Source of the DNA: Ruminococcus sp.
GTDB lineage: Bacteria; Bacillota; Clostridia; Oscillospirales; Ruminococcaceae
Direction: 5' to 3'
Assembly: GCA_017544125.1 (NCBI GenBank)
Contig: JAFYET010000349.1
Span: 1-5,494, forward strand
Length of the DNA: 5,494 bases
Under the pieces are notes generated by a model that was not told the origin of the DNA, made no database searches, and saw nothing but the letters and a program-made list of their open reading frames with translations. Both the position numbers and the translations under genes were made by a program. Of the stretch, positions 1 through 5,489 are shown piece after piece; the first letter of the stretch is position 1; each line of letters starts with the position of its first letter.

Positions 1-12
1 ACAAATCAATAC

Positions 13-53
13 ATTTAAGAAGCCCCCGAGGAAAATCAAAAAATCCTCGGGGG
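13..53 (-). terminator. Terminator-like hairpin at the distal end of the cdaA-cdaR-FAD cluster
   Basis: A perfect 10-bp stem (CCCCCGAGGA at 23-32 pairing with 44-53) closes an 11-base A-rich loop. On the minus strand it is followed by CTTCTTAAATG, a mediocre U-tract. On the plus strand it is followed by TATAATTTTG, also only partly T-rich. It lies about 90 bases past the stop of the FAD gene, so it plausibly ends that transcript. It could act in both directions if a convergent gene lies to the left. Confidence 0.7.
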
Positions 54-71
54 TATAATTTTGTATAATCC

Positions 72-88
72 GTCCTGCGCAGCAGGAC
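72..88. repeat. Short GC-rich hairpin (7-bp stem, 3-base loop)
   Basis: GTCCTGC at 72-78 pairs perfectly with GCAGGAC at 82-88 around the loop GCA. It sits between the long palindrome at 93-154 and the terminator-like stem at 23-53. No T-run follows on either strand, so it is not a terminator by itself. It may be a module of the same dispersed repeat as its neighbour, or may stabilise the mRNA 3' end. Both readings are inference. Confidence 0.55.
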
Positions 89-92
89 ACCT

Positions 93-154
93 TAATTATG
101 CATTATGAACGCATTATCCGCTTTGCGGAAAACGCTATGCATTATGCATTATTA
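93..154. repeat. Imperfect palindromic intergenic repeat overlapping the FAD gene stop
   Basis: The left arm (93 to about 120) and right arm (about 125 to 154) are imperfect reverse complements: TAATTATGCATTATG lines up with TAATAATGCATAATG, followed by an ACGC/AGCG block. The tip is CCGC-TTT-GCGG at 118-128. GCATTAT occurs four times (100, 111, 139, 146), and ATTATGCATTAT occurs at 95-106 and again at 141-152. This has the form of a small non-coding palindromic repeat (REP or MITE-like). No transposase, clear target duplication or second copy is present in the window. The right arm encodes the last three residues and stop codon of the FAD protein. Confidence 0.65.
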
Positions 155-1734
155 GAGGGTGCCTGCTCTTTCATGACCGCAAGCGCTGTCTTTATGCCGT
201 CAACGGCAGCTGACATTATGCCGCCTGCGTAGCCTGCGCCCTCGCCGCAGGGGTAAAGCCCTGCAAAGGTCAGCGATTGCCTGCTCTCGTTTCTTGTTAT
301 GCGAACGGGGGAGGATGTTCTTGTCTCGGGGGCCGTGAGAAGCGCCTCACCGTCACCGAAGCAAGCCATTTTGCGTGAAAAGCTCTGTATGCCGGTTTTG
401 AGCATATCCGTCACAAATGCAGGGAAGAGCTTATGCATATCCGCCGCCTCCACGCCCCGTGAATAGGTGGGGGTTATTTTGTCACTGAGCATTGCCTTGC
501 CTTCAAGCAGACCTCTAACCGAGCAGGCGGGGGCTTTTTCGCCTGTGAGGGCGAAGGCACGCCGCTCTATCTCACGCTGAAACCTTACCCCGTCAAGCAC
601 GCCTTTTCCGAAATCATCGGGTGTGACCGAAACTGCAACTGCGGCGTTGGCGTTCTCGCCGTCACGGGCAAACTCGCTCATGCCGTTTGTGACGGTGCTG
701 TTTTCCTCGCTCGCAGCCGGCACAACATAGCCGCCCGGGCACATACAGAATGTGTAAACGCCCCGCCCCTCGTTGTTTCGGTATGATAGCTGGTATTCGC
801 CCTTTGGCAGAATAGGGTCGCCTGCGTGAGCGCCGTAGAGCGAGCGGTCAACATCAGCCTGCCTGTGCTCTATCCTCACGCCGACAGAGAATGGCTTCGG
901 CTCCATAAAAATATCCTTGTGGGCAAGCATCTCAAAGGTATCCCTTGCGCTGTGACCTATTGCGAGGATAATGGCAGAGCATTCAACACGGCTGCCGTCA
1001 GAGAGGGCTGCAATTATTCCATTGGGCGTTGGCGTGATGTCGGTGAGCGCTGTTTCAAACCTTACTTCGCCGCTGAGGCGTTCGGTCTCGGTGCGTATGT
1101 TTTTTACCACCTCACGCAGCTTGTCTGTACCGATGTGGGGCTTTGCCTTGTGCAGTATCTCCTCGGGTGCGCCGAATGTCACAAGCTCTCTTGTAACCAA
1201 AGCGCACAGCTCGTCGCCCGTGCGGCAGGTGAGCTTTCCGTCAGAGAATGTGCCTGCGCCCCCCTCGCCGAACTGTATATTCGATGAGCTGTCAAGCTGC
1301 CCGCCGTTTGCGTAATTCTTAACGGCGGCTATGCGCTTGTCCATCGCAGCACCACGCTCGATTATCAGCGGCGAGTAGCCGTAGCGTGCAAGCATAAGCC
1401 CTGCAAACATTCCCGCAGGTCCGTAACCGACTACCAGTACTCGTCCGTTTTTACGTACAGTTCCTATCTCAGGCGAAAGGCTTCCCCTGACGGCATATGA
1501 TGTGTTTTTGTATTTCTTTGTAAGCTCACGCTCTGCCTTTTCTGATGACAGCGTTACGTAGACAGAACTTACAAGCAGTATGTTTCGGTTATCCCTCGCA
1601 TCAATAGATGTCTTGTGTATATCAGCACTGACAATGTCGCCACGTTTAAGGCGCACTGAGCCCAGCGCCTTGGCGATGATGCCCTCCTTATCTGTGCCGA
1701 GGGGGGTCTTAATACTGTTTATGATAAGCGGCAT
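142..1734 (-). CDS. NAD(P)/FAD-dependent oxidoreductase, COG2509 type, specific role unknown
   Basis: 530 residues. Residues 1-95 form a small alpha/beta N-terminal domain with the family-typical stretch KTSIDARDNRNILLV (41-55). A Rossmann FAD site follows: VVGYGPAG with GxGxxG at 103-108 and E126 at the end of the second strand, suited to hold the adenosine ribose. The signature SNIQFGEGGAGTFSDGKL covers 151-168, an ATG-like motif LAIGHSARD covers 257-265, CMCPGGYVVPAASEE covers 330-344, and the C-terminal FAD loop GLYPCGEGAGYAGGIMSAA covers 492-510. Length and motifs are normal for uncharacterised FAD-dependent dehydrogenases of COG2509; the substrate is not known. No signal peptide or membrane segment is seen, so it is likely cytosolic. 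The start is supported by GAGAGGA at 1743-1749, 8 bases upstream. It lies just downstream of cdaR but behind a terminator-like hairpin. The last codons (Asn-Asn-Ala, stop) come from the palindromic repeat. Confidence 0.9.
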   Translation of the reverse strand: MPLIINSIKTPLGTDKEGIIAKALGSVRLKRGDIVSADIHKTSIDARDNRNILLVSSVYVTLSSEKAERELTKKYKNTSYAVRGSLSPEIGTVRKNGRVLVVGYGPAGMFAGLMLARYGYSPLIIERGAAMDKRIAAVKNYANGGQLDSSSNIQFGEGGAGTFSDGKLTCRTGDELCALVTRELVTFGAPEEILHKAKPHIGTDKLREVVKNIRTETERLSGEVRFETALTDITPTPNGIIAALSDGSRVECSAIILAIGHSARDTFEMLAHKDIFMEPKPFSVGVRIEHRQADVDRSLYGAHAGDPILPKGEYQLSYRNNEGRGVYTFCMCPGGYVVPAASEENSTVTNGMSEFARDGENANAAVAVSVTPDDFGKGVLDGVRFQREIERRAFALTGEKAPACSVRGLLEGKAMLSDKITPTYSRGVEAADMHKLFPAFVTDMLKTGIQSFSRKMACFGDGEALLTAPETRTSSPVRITRNESRQSLTFAGLYPCGEGAGYAGGIMSAAVDGIKTALAVMKEQAPSNNA

Positions 1735-1751
1735 ATCTATTATCCTCTCAT

Positions 1752-1779
1752 AAAAACAGCCCCGTTTTCACAGGGCTGT
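1752..1779 (-). terminator. Rho-independent terminator or attenuator between cdaR and the FAD gene
   Basis: On the minus strand, ACAGCCC (1779-1773) pairs with GGGCTGT (1762-1756) around a 10-base loop, and the stem runs directly into TTTTT (1756-1752). It starts 6 bases after the cdaR stop codon. The ribosome binding site of the FAD gene begins only two bases after the T-run, so the hairpin fits an intrinsic terminator placed inside the intergenic leader. The 7-bp stem suggests partial rather than complete termination; that is inference. Confidence 0.7.
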
Positions 1780-1785
1780 ATTGTT

Positions 1786-3057
1786 TTATGTGCTTATTGT
1801 TATCTGAATCTCGTTTGTGCCTGCGCCCCATATGTTCTTGTATTTTGATGAGTATATGGTGGCATTCTTTATCATCGAGCCTGCCGATGTGCCTAAGTCA
1901 GAAAGGTCGATCTGCGCTGTCAGGTCACTTGCCTTGAGCTGCTTGATCACATCTTCGGGACCGTAAATCACAACATCTGTCAGCTTGCCGGTATCAAAGC
2001 TCACGCTCTTGCTTGTGGGCTTGTTGATGACCTCAAACTGTGATTTCGGTATCTCGAATACCTTTGATGTCAGCCCCTCTTTATCGAAGGTGACGTTCAC
2101 GCTCGAAATGCCGTCAGCCGATGTCTCGCCTGCGCTGTATGGTATCTCAAAGGTGTATATCTTGTCAAGATCGACCTCCGACAGGGGGATAGTGCCAACC
2201 GTTATATCCTCCTCGCTCTGGTCGTCAAGATCGGATGTGAGTATGGATATGGGGTTCTCGCTGATGTTATATTTGAGCGTTGACAAATCAAAGCCCGTGG
2301 GCACGCCCGTGAATTCTACTTTAAGGTTGCCCGTCTTTTTCTTGAATATCGGGAATGACAGTGTGTATTCCTCATCGGGAAACTGGTAAAGGCTGCTGTC
2401 AAGCGTGTCGTCGTTCTTATCATAAAGCACTATCTTGTTTGTGGTGATATTCTTGTCATCAGACAGGCTCTGTGTAGTGTCAACTACCGCATATGCCTTT
2501 GCTATCTTTGCAAGGTCATTGTCAGCGCCGGTAATGCTTATCTTTGAGGGGGCGCATGAAACGCTGCCCAGCGAATAGCCCTCCTCAGCAGAGATGTTGG
2601 GCGCACTGGGGGTCAGGTCAAATTCCTTTGAGGTTATCGCATCAAACTGCACCTCCACCGTCTCGGGGGAGATGGAAAGGATAGACACCTTATCCGATGA
2701 GTGTGTGCTCTTAACATCTATATCGAGCTTGTAAGTGCCTTTCTTTGTGACGGAGGAAACATCGACCGTCGCTGTAAGGTCATTTTTAGTATAGCCGCCT
2801 ATCTCGTAGTTCATGCCCTCAATGACAACGTCAACGTTCATATCCTTGAAATTGAGCGCTGAGAGCCCCTTTTCTTCGGCTATCGTGCCGCTAAGTGTAA
2901 AGTCAACGGGCACGTTTGCAACAGTTTTGCTGATCGTCGGGTACTGGGTTATAGAGAGTATCAGCCAGATGATGATAGCAAGCACTATCGCCAGTATTCT
3001 CTGACCGAGGTCTGAGCCCAGCTTTGCGGCAAGCCCCTTGCCCTTTACTTTTTCCAT
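1786..3057 (-). CDS. cdaR: YbbR-domain protein CdaR, regulator of the diadenylate cyclase CdaA
   Basis: 423 residues. A short basic N-terminus (MEKVKGKGLAAK) is followed by one hydrophobic helix at about 21-37 (ILAIVLAIIIWLILSIT), which should anchor the protein with its C-terminal part outside the cell membrane. The rest is beta-rich and Ser/Thr/Asp-rich and divides into about four YbbR-like repeats of 85-95 residues (roughly 45-140, 145-235, 240-330, 335-423). The first and last show the typical endings (SPETVEVQFD at 130-139; VVIYGPEDVIKQL at 362-374). Known CdaR proteins bind and modulate CdaA. Identity is supported by its position directly after cdaA, with a 13-base overlap that implies translational coupling. 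GGGGAGGG at 3068-3075 lies about 10 bases before the ATG. Length is slightly below the roughly 480 residues of the Bacillus protein. Confidence 0.9.
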   Translation of the reverse strand: MEKVKGKGLAAKLGSDLGQRILAIVLAIIIWLILSITQYPTISKTVANVPVDFTLSGTIAEEKGLSALNFKDMNVDVVIEGMNYEIGGYTKNDLTATVDVSSVTKKGTYKLDIDVKSTHSSDKVSILSISPETVEVQFDAITSKEFDLTPSAPNISAEEGYSLGSVSCAPSKISITGADNDLAKIAKAYAVVDTTQSLSDDKNITTNKIVLYDKNDDTLDSSLYQFPDEEYTLSFPIFKKKTGNLKVEFTGVPTGFDLSTLKYNISENPISILTSDLDDQSEEDITVGTIPLSEVDLDKIYTFEIPYSAGETSADGISSVNVTFDKEGLTSKVFEIPKSQFEVINKPTSKSVSFDTGKLTDVVIYGPEDVIKQLKASDLTAQIDLSDLGTSAGSMIKNATIYSSKYKNIWGAGTNEIQITIST

Positions 3058-3926
3058 TTAGACATCACCCTCCCCGCAAAAGTGTTCTTCTCCTTGCCGG
3101 AGGTGTCCTGCTCAGTCTCGGCAAAAAGCCGTGTGCGCAGGAGTTTTTTAAGGCTTTCTTTCGAGAAGCCCCTTGTCAGCTCGCCGTTCTCTGCAACCGA
3201 GATGGTGCCTGTCTCTTCCGAAACGACTATTACCAAAGCATCGGAATTCTCACTCATGCCAATGGCAGCTCTGTGGCGTGAGCCAAGCTGCTTTGCTATA
3301 AGCTCTTCCTTCTGGGGCTTTGGCAGAAAGCACCCTGCTGCGAGTATCATGCCGTCACGCATTATAACAGCGCCGTCATGCAGGGGAGTGTTCGGGAAGA
3401 AGATATTCCCGAAGACCGCTGCCGAGGGGGTGCAGTTGAGCACCGTTCCCGTAGCTATCTGCTCGCCGAGCCTTGTTTTCTGCTCAATTATTATCAGCGC
3501 ACCTGTCTTTGTTGATGACAGGTCAGCACTTGCATCGCATATGGCATCTATCGCCTCGTTCCACTTTTCGTGCAGCAGGTCATCTTCATTCTGCGAGAAG
3601 AACGAGCCGAGCTCTGTCACCCTTGTGCGGCCTATCTTCTCGATTATCCGTCTAAGCTCCGGCTGGAAGAGGATAATGATAGCAAGTATTCCCCACTGGA
3701 AACAGTTTTTAAGTATAAAGCGCATAGTCTGCAAATTTGCAAATACGGCAATAAGGTATGCACCCACAAGCACGATGATACCCTTAATGAGCTGCTGCGC
3801 CCTTGTCTCCCTCACAAGCCTTATGCCATGGTAGATAAGGTATGACAGCAGTGCCATATCAATTATATCGGTGATCCTTATCGATACGAGCACGTTCCAT
3901 ATCGACTGGATGATATTATCAAACAT
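3045..3926 (-). CDS. cdaA: Diadenylate cyclase CdaA (c-di-AMP synthase)
   Basis: 293 residues from the preferred start. CdaA condenses two ATP into the second messenger c-di-AMP, which controls potassium and osmolyte transport and cell wall balance in Firmicutes. Three membrane helices lie at about 19-38, 45-63 and 70-88, followed by a cytosolic DAC domain. The catalytic DGA motif is in PNTPLHDGAVI (D184-G185-A186) and the nucleotide-binding RHR motif is in GSRHRAAIGMSE (R217-H218-R219); both are intact. The tail after about residue 265 is polar and ends in a basic WKK. The start at 3926 is preferred over an in-frame ATG at 3935 because AAAAGGA (3941-3935) lies 8 bases before the former and runs into the latter. 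It is first in the unit, behind its own promoter, and overlaps cdaR. glmM, often the third partner, is not in the window. Confidence 0.96.
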   Translation of the reverse strand: MFDNIIQSIWNVLVSIRITDIIDMALLSYLIYHGIRLVRETRAQQLIKGIIVLVGAYLIAVFANLQTMRFILKNCFQWGILAIIILFQPELRRIIEKIGRTRVTELGSFFSQNEDDLLHEKWNEAIDAICDASADLSSTKTGALIIIEQKTRLGEQIATGTVLNCTPSAAVFGNIFFPNTPLHDGAVIMRDGMILAAGCFLPKPQKEELIAKQLGSRHRAAIGMSENSDALVIVVSEETGTISVAENGELTRGFSKESLKKLLRTRLFAETEQDTSGKEKNTFAGRVMSKWKK

Positions 3927-3934
3927 AGCTAACA

Positions 3935-3941
3935 TCCTTTT
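3935..3941 (-). promoter_or_regulatory. Ribosome binding site that decides the cdaA start
   Basis: AAAAGGA on the minus strand is followed by 8 bases and then ATG at 3926. The longer reading frame's ATG (3935-3933) shares its first base with this site, leaving no spacing, so it is unlikely to initiate. ATAGCT (3953-3948) and AGCTAT (3930-3925) could pair around this site, placing part of the start codon in a weak stem. Confidence 0.75.
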
Positions 3942-3969
3942 ACTTCAAGCTATAACTTCACATAATACT

Positions 3970-3998
3970 ATTGTAACATAATTTTATAAAAAGTACAA
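3970..3998 (-). promoter_or_regulatory. Housekeeping sigma-A type promoter for cdaA-cdaR
   Basis: On the minus strand, TTGTAC (3998-3993) and TACAAT (3975-3970) are separated by exactly 17 bases. The -10 is preceded by TG one base upstream (TGTTACAAT), an extended -10 that can compensate for the imperfect -35. The predicted transcript start is near 3963, giving a leader of about 36 bases to the ATG at 3926. The surroundings are strongly AT-rich, as expected. Confidence 0.7.
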
Positions 3999-4001
3999 GG
4001 G

Positions 4002-4020
4002 GTAATTTTAAATAAATTAC
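4002..4020. promoter_or_regulatory. Inverted repeat just upstream of the cdaA -35, possible operator
   Basis: GTAATTT (4002-4008) and AAATTAC (4014-4020) are perfect inverted 7-mers around TAAAT. The centre lies about 48 bases upstream of the predicted transcript start and the near edge is 3 bases from the -35. That suits a dimeric regulator or an AT-rich UP element. Chance palindromes are common in such AT-rich DNA, so the regulatory reading is tentative. Confidence 0.35.
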
Positions 4021-4044
4021 AAAAATTAGTGGCTTTTAAGGCAT

Positions 4045-4082
4045 AAAAAGCAACAGCCTGCGGTTTCATATCACCGCAGGCT
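4045..4082 (-). terminator. Terminator of the DUF3343-cysteine desulfurase unit
   Basis: A perfect 10-bp stem (AGCCTGCGGT at 4055-4064 with 4073-4082) closes an 8-base loop only 6 bases past the desulfurase stop codon. On the minus strand it is followed by GTTGC and then TTTTT (4049-4045). The five-base gap before the T-run is slightly atypical, but stem strength and position argue for an intrinsic terminator. It separates this unit from the cdaA promoter. Confidence 0.85.
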
Positions 4083-4088
4083 TTCTTA

Positions 4089-5231
4089 TCAGAGCATGAC
4101 CCTGCCCGATGCCAGCTTATCTATCTCATTTATCAGCTGTGTTACCTGCCGCCTGTCGTTGAATGCCGAGGGCGAAAAGCGCACGGCACCCGTCAGCAGC
4201 GTGCCTAAGCTGTGGTGCGCAAGCGCCGAGCACTGCAAGCCGCCCCGCAGCGCAAAGCCACGGGAGTTAAGATACTCGCTCACCTGCTCGGAGGAGTATT
4301 CACCGATGTTGAATGACACTATCGGCGCATAGCTTGCCTTTTCATCACGGTAGACGGTTATGCACTCATGGCGTTTAAGGGCTGAAAGCAGCTGCTCGCA
4401 GAGGGCAGTTTCGTGGGCTTTTATCTTCGGTTGGGTCTTTAGGTTTACAAAGTCGATCCCCTTGCCAAGCCCCATTATGCCCACGGTATTTACCGTGCCG
4501 CTTTCGAGCTTTTCGGGCATTATATCGGATTGTGCAAGCTCGGCAGATGTAGCCCCGGTGCCGCCCTCGATGATAGTCGATAGTGGGAAAGCCCCGTTGG
4601 TTATCAAAAGCCCCGTTCCCGTAGGTCCGTAAAGCCCCTTATGCCCCGAGGTGCAAATAAAATCCATTCCGTCATCAAGTGTGATGCCAAGTACGCCGCT
4701 TGCCTGGGCGCAGTCGCAGACGAAGGCGCAGCCGTGCTCGTGGGCAAGCCCTGCAAGAGCTTTGTAGGGCGTTATCTGCCCTGTGACGTTTGATGCGGCG
4801 GTGCAGATGATGCATTTGGTGTCGGGTCTTATCAGAGCGGCGAAGTTTTCGACTGTCTTTTCATCGTCAGCCTCGACCCTTGCTATGCTGTAGCTCACAC
4901 CCCTGTTTTTATAAAGGCTGTAAACCGGGCGTGATGCCGAATTATGCTCAAGCGAGGATATGACAGTATGCCCGCCGTACTGCAAAAGCCCTTTTATCGC
5001 CATATTGAGCGCATAGGTGCAGTTGGTGGTGAATGCCACATTCTCGACCTCTGCCTTAAAGAGCCGAGCCGCCTTTTCACGCACGTTATACACCTGAGCG
5101 GCAGCTGCTTTTGATATCTCATGACCGCTGCGCCCCGGGTTGCCCCCGAAGCGCTCGACGGCAAGCGCCACAGCGTTTCGCACCGTCTGGGGCTTTGGGT
5201 AGGTGGTGGCTGAGTTGTCAAAGTTTATCAT
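4089..5231 (-). CDS. Cysteine desulfurase family protein (class V aminotransferase fold, EF2568/TIGR01977 type)
   Basis: 380 residues from the preferred ATG. This PLP enzyme family removes sulfur from cysteine, or selenium from selenocysteine, as an enzyme-bound persulfide; the actual substrate here is not known. The N-terminus MINFDNSATTYPKP is typical. PLP contacts are visible: H96 in SLEHN, D173 and Q176 in CDCAQA, and the Schiff-base lysine K198 in TSGHKGLYGP. SGTVN lies at 244-248, the likely catalytic cysteine C334 is in RGGLQCSALAH, and R351 in VRFSPSAFN suits carboxylate binding. The usual His of the family's HASNVTG motif is Ala (A145). The start at 5231 is chosen because AAAGGGG lies 8 bases upstream and the protein then begins as its relatives do; a GTG nine bases earlier overlaps that site. 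It follows the DUF3343 gene with a 5-base gap. Confidence 0.9.
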   Translation of the reverse strand: MINFDNSATTYPKPQTVRNAVALAVERFGGNPGRSGHEISKAAAAQVYNVREKAARLFKAEVENVAFTTNCTYALNMAIKGLLQYGGHTVISSLEHNSASRPVYSLYKNRGVSYSIARVEADDEKTVENFAALIRPDTKCIICTAASNVTGQITPYKALAGLAHEHGCAFVCDCAQASGVLGITLDDGMDFICTSGHKGLYGPTGTGLLITNGAFPLSTIIEGGTGATSAELAQSDIMPEKLESGTVNTVGIMGLGKGIDFVNLKTQPKIKAHETALCEQLLSALKRHECITVYRDEKASYAPIVSFNIGEYSSEQVSEYLNSRGFALRGGLQCSALAHHSLGTLLTGAVRFSPSAFNDRRQVTQLINEIDKLASGRVML

Positions 5232-5236
5232 CGCCC

Positions 5237-5452
5237 TCACCCCTTTAGAATGTTTTTGTGGGGTATGCCGTTTTGCTCGAGTATGCGTATTATCTCCCTC
5301 GGGTCTTTTCTGACCGAGAGTGAGTAGCCGCAGCCTGTTCCTAAGTTCTTCGGCGTTCTCACTATATCGCAGTATATGCCTTTATCTTCAAGCAGGCGCT
5401 TTGCCTTCATAGCGTAGGTTATTGATGTCATGGCTATCAAGCTGTTTTGCAC
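5237..5452 (-). CDS. DUF3343 domain protein (putative Se/S carrier-like)
   Basis: 71 residues from the preferred GTG start, a normal length for this family. It has an N-terminal strand-helix pattern (IAMTSITYAMKAKRLLEDKG) and the hallmark Cys-Gly near the middle: LGTGCGYSLSV, with C41. A second cysteine is C28. The helix IIRILEQNG near the end completes a small alpha/beta fold. DUF3343 proteins are described as putative selenium or sulfur carriers because of this conserved cysteine and because they occur beside desulfurase-like proteins, as here. No activity is proven. The last codons (AAAGGGG TGA) contain the ribosome binding site of the desulfurase gene, so the two are probably translated together. 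An in-frame GTG at 5461 overlaps this gene's own ribosome binding site and is less likely as the start. Confidence 0.8.
   Translation of the reverse strand: MQNSLIAMTSITYAMKAKRLLEDKGIYCDIVRTPKNLGTGCGYSLSVRKDPREIIRILEQNGIPHKNILKG
5240..5246 (-). promoter_or_regulatory. Ribosome binding site that decides the desulfurase start
   Basis: AAAGGGG is followed by 8 bases (TGAGGGCG) and ATG at 5231. The TGA in this spacer is the stop codon of the DUF3343 gene, so a ribosome ending there is at the next start. The in-frame GTG at 5240 shares the last G of the site and has no spacing. Confidence 0.75.
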
Positions 5453-5460
5453 GTGTCTCA

Positions 5461-5468
5461 CCCTTTCT
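5461..5468 (-). promoter_or_regulatory. Ribosome binding site that decides the DUF3343 start
   Basis: AGAAAGGG is followed by 8 bases (TGAGACAC) and then GTG at 5452. The earlier in-frame GTG at 5461 begins inside the site. An internal ATG (5431-5429) would remove the first ten residues, including part of the first strand, and has no comparable upstream site. Confidence 0.6.
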
Positions 5469-5483
5469 GTTTGAGTTTTTTAC

Positions 5484-5489
5484 AGTATA
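5484..5489 (-). promoter_or_regulatory. Possible -10 box for the DUF3343-desulfurase unit
   Basis: TATACT (5489-5484 on the minus strand) matches the -10 consensus at five of six bases and would place the transcript start near 5477, about 25 bases before the GTG at 5452. The -35 region lies outside the window, so this cannot be confirmed; the genes may instead be part of a longer upstream operon. Confidence 0.35.

Noticed and set aside
54..69. Two TATAAT words on the plus strand, 10 bases apart, resembling -10 boxes
   Set aside because: There is no downstream plus-strand gene, and the upstream sequence is the terminator-like stem rather than a -35. They are probably part of the AT-rich tail.
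93..154. CRISPR-like repeats (four GCATTAT words)
   Set aside because: Spacing is irregular (11, 28 and 7 bases) and the words are arms of one palindrome; there are no spacers.
826..1315. Two overlapping plus-strand open frames opposite the FAD gene
   Set aside because: Both are antisense to the signature region of the FAD protein, lack convincing ribosome binding sites and show no known motif.
1985..2389. 134-residue plus-strand open frame opposite cdaR
   Set aside because: Its composition mirrors the Ser/Asp-rich codons of cdaR on the other strand, and no ribosome binding site or domain is evident.
3082..3834. 250-residue open frame on the plus strand opposite cdaA
   Set aside because: It is wholly antisense to cdaA, which has intact family motifs, and its translation is Ser-rich with no recognisable domain.
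4994..5221. 75-residue minus-strand open frame inside the desulfurase gene
   Set aside because: It is a shifted-frame shadow; the desulfurase frame there encodes the conserved FDNSATTYPKP and H96 regions.
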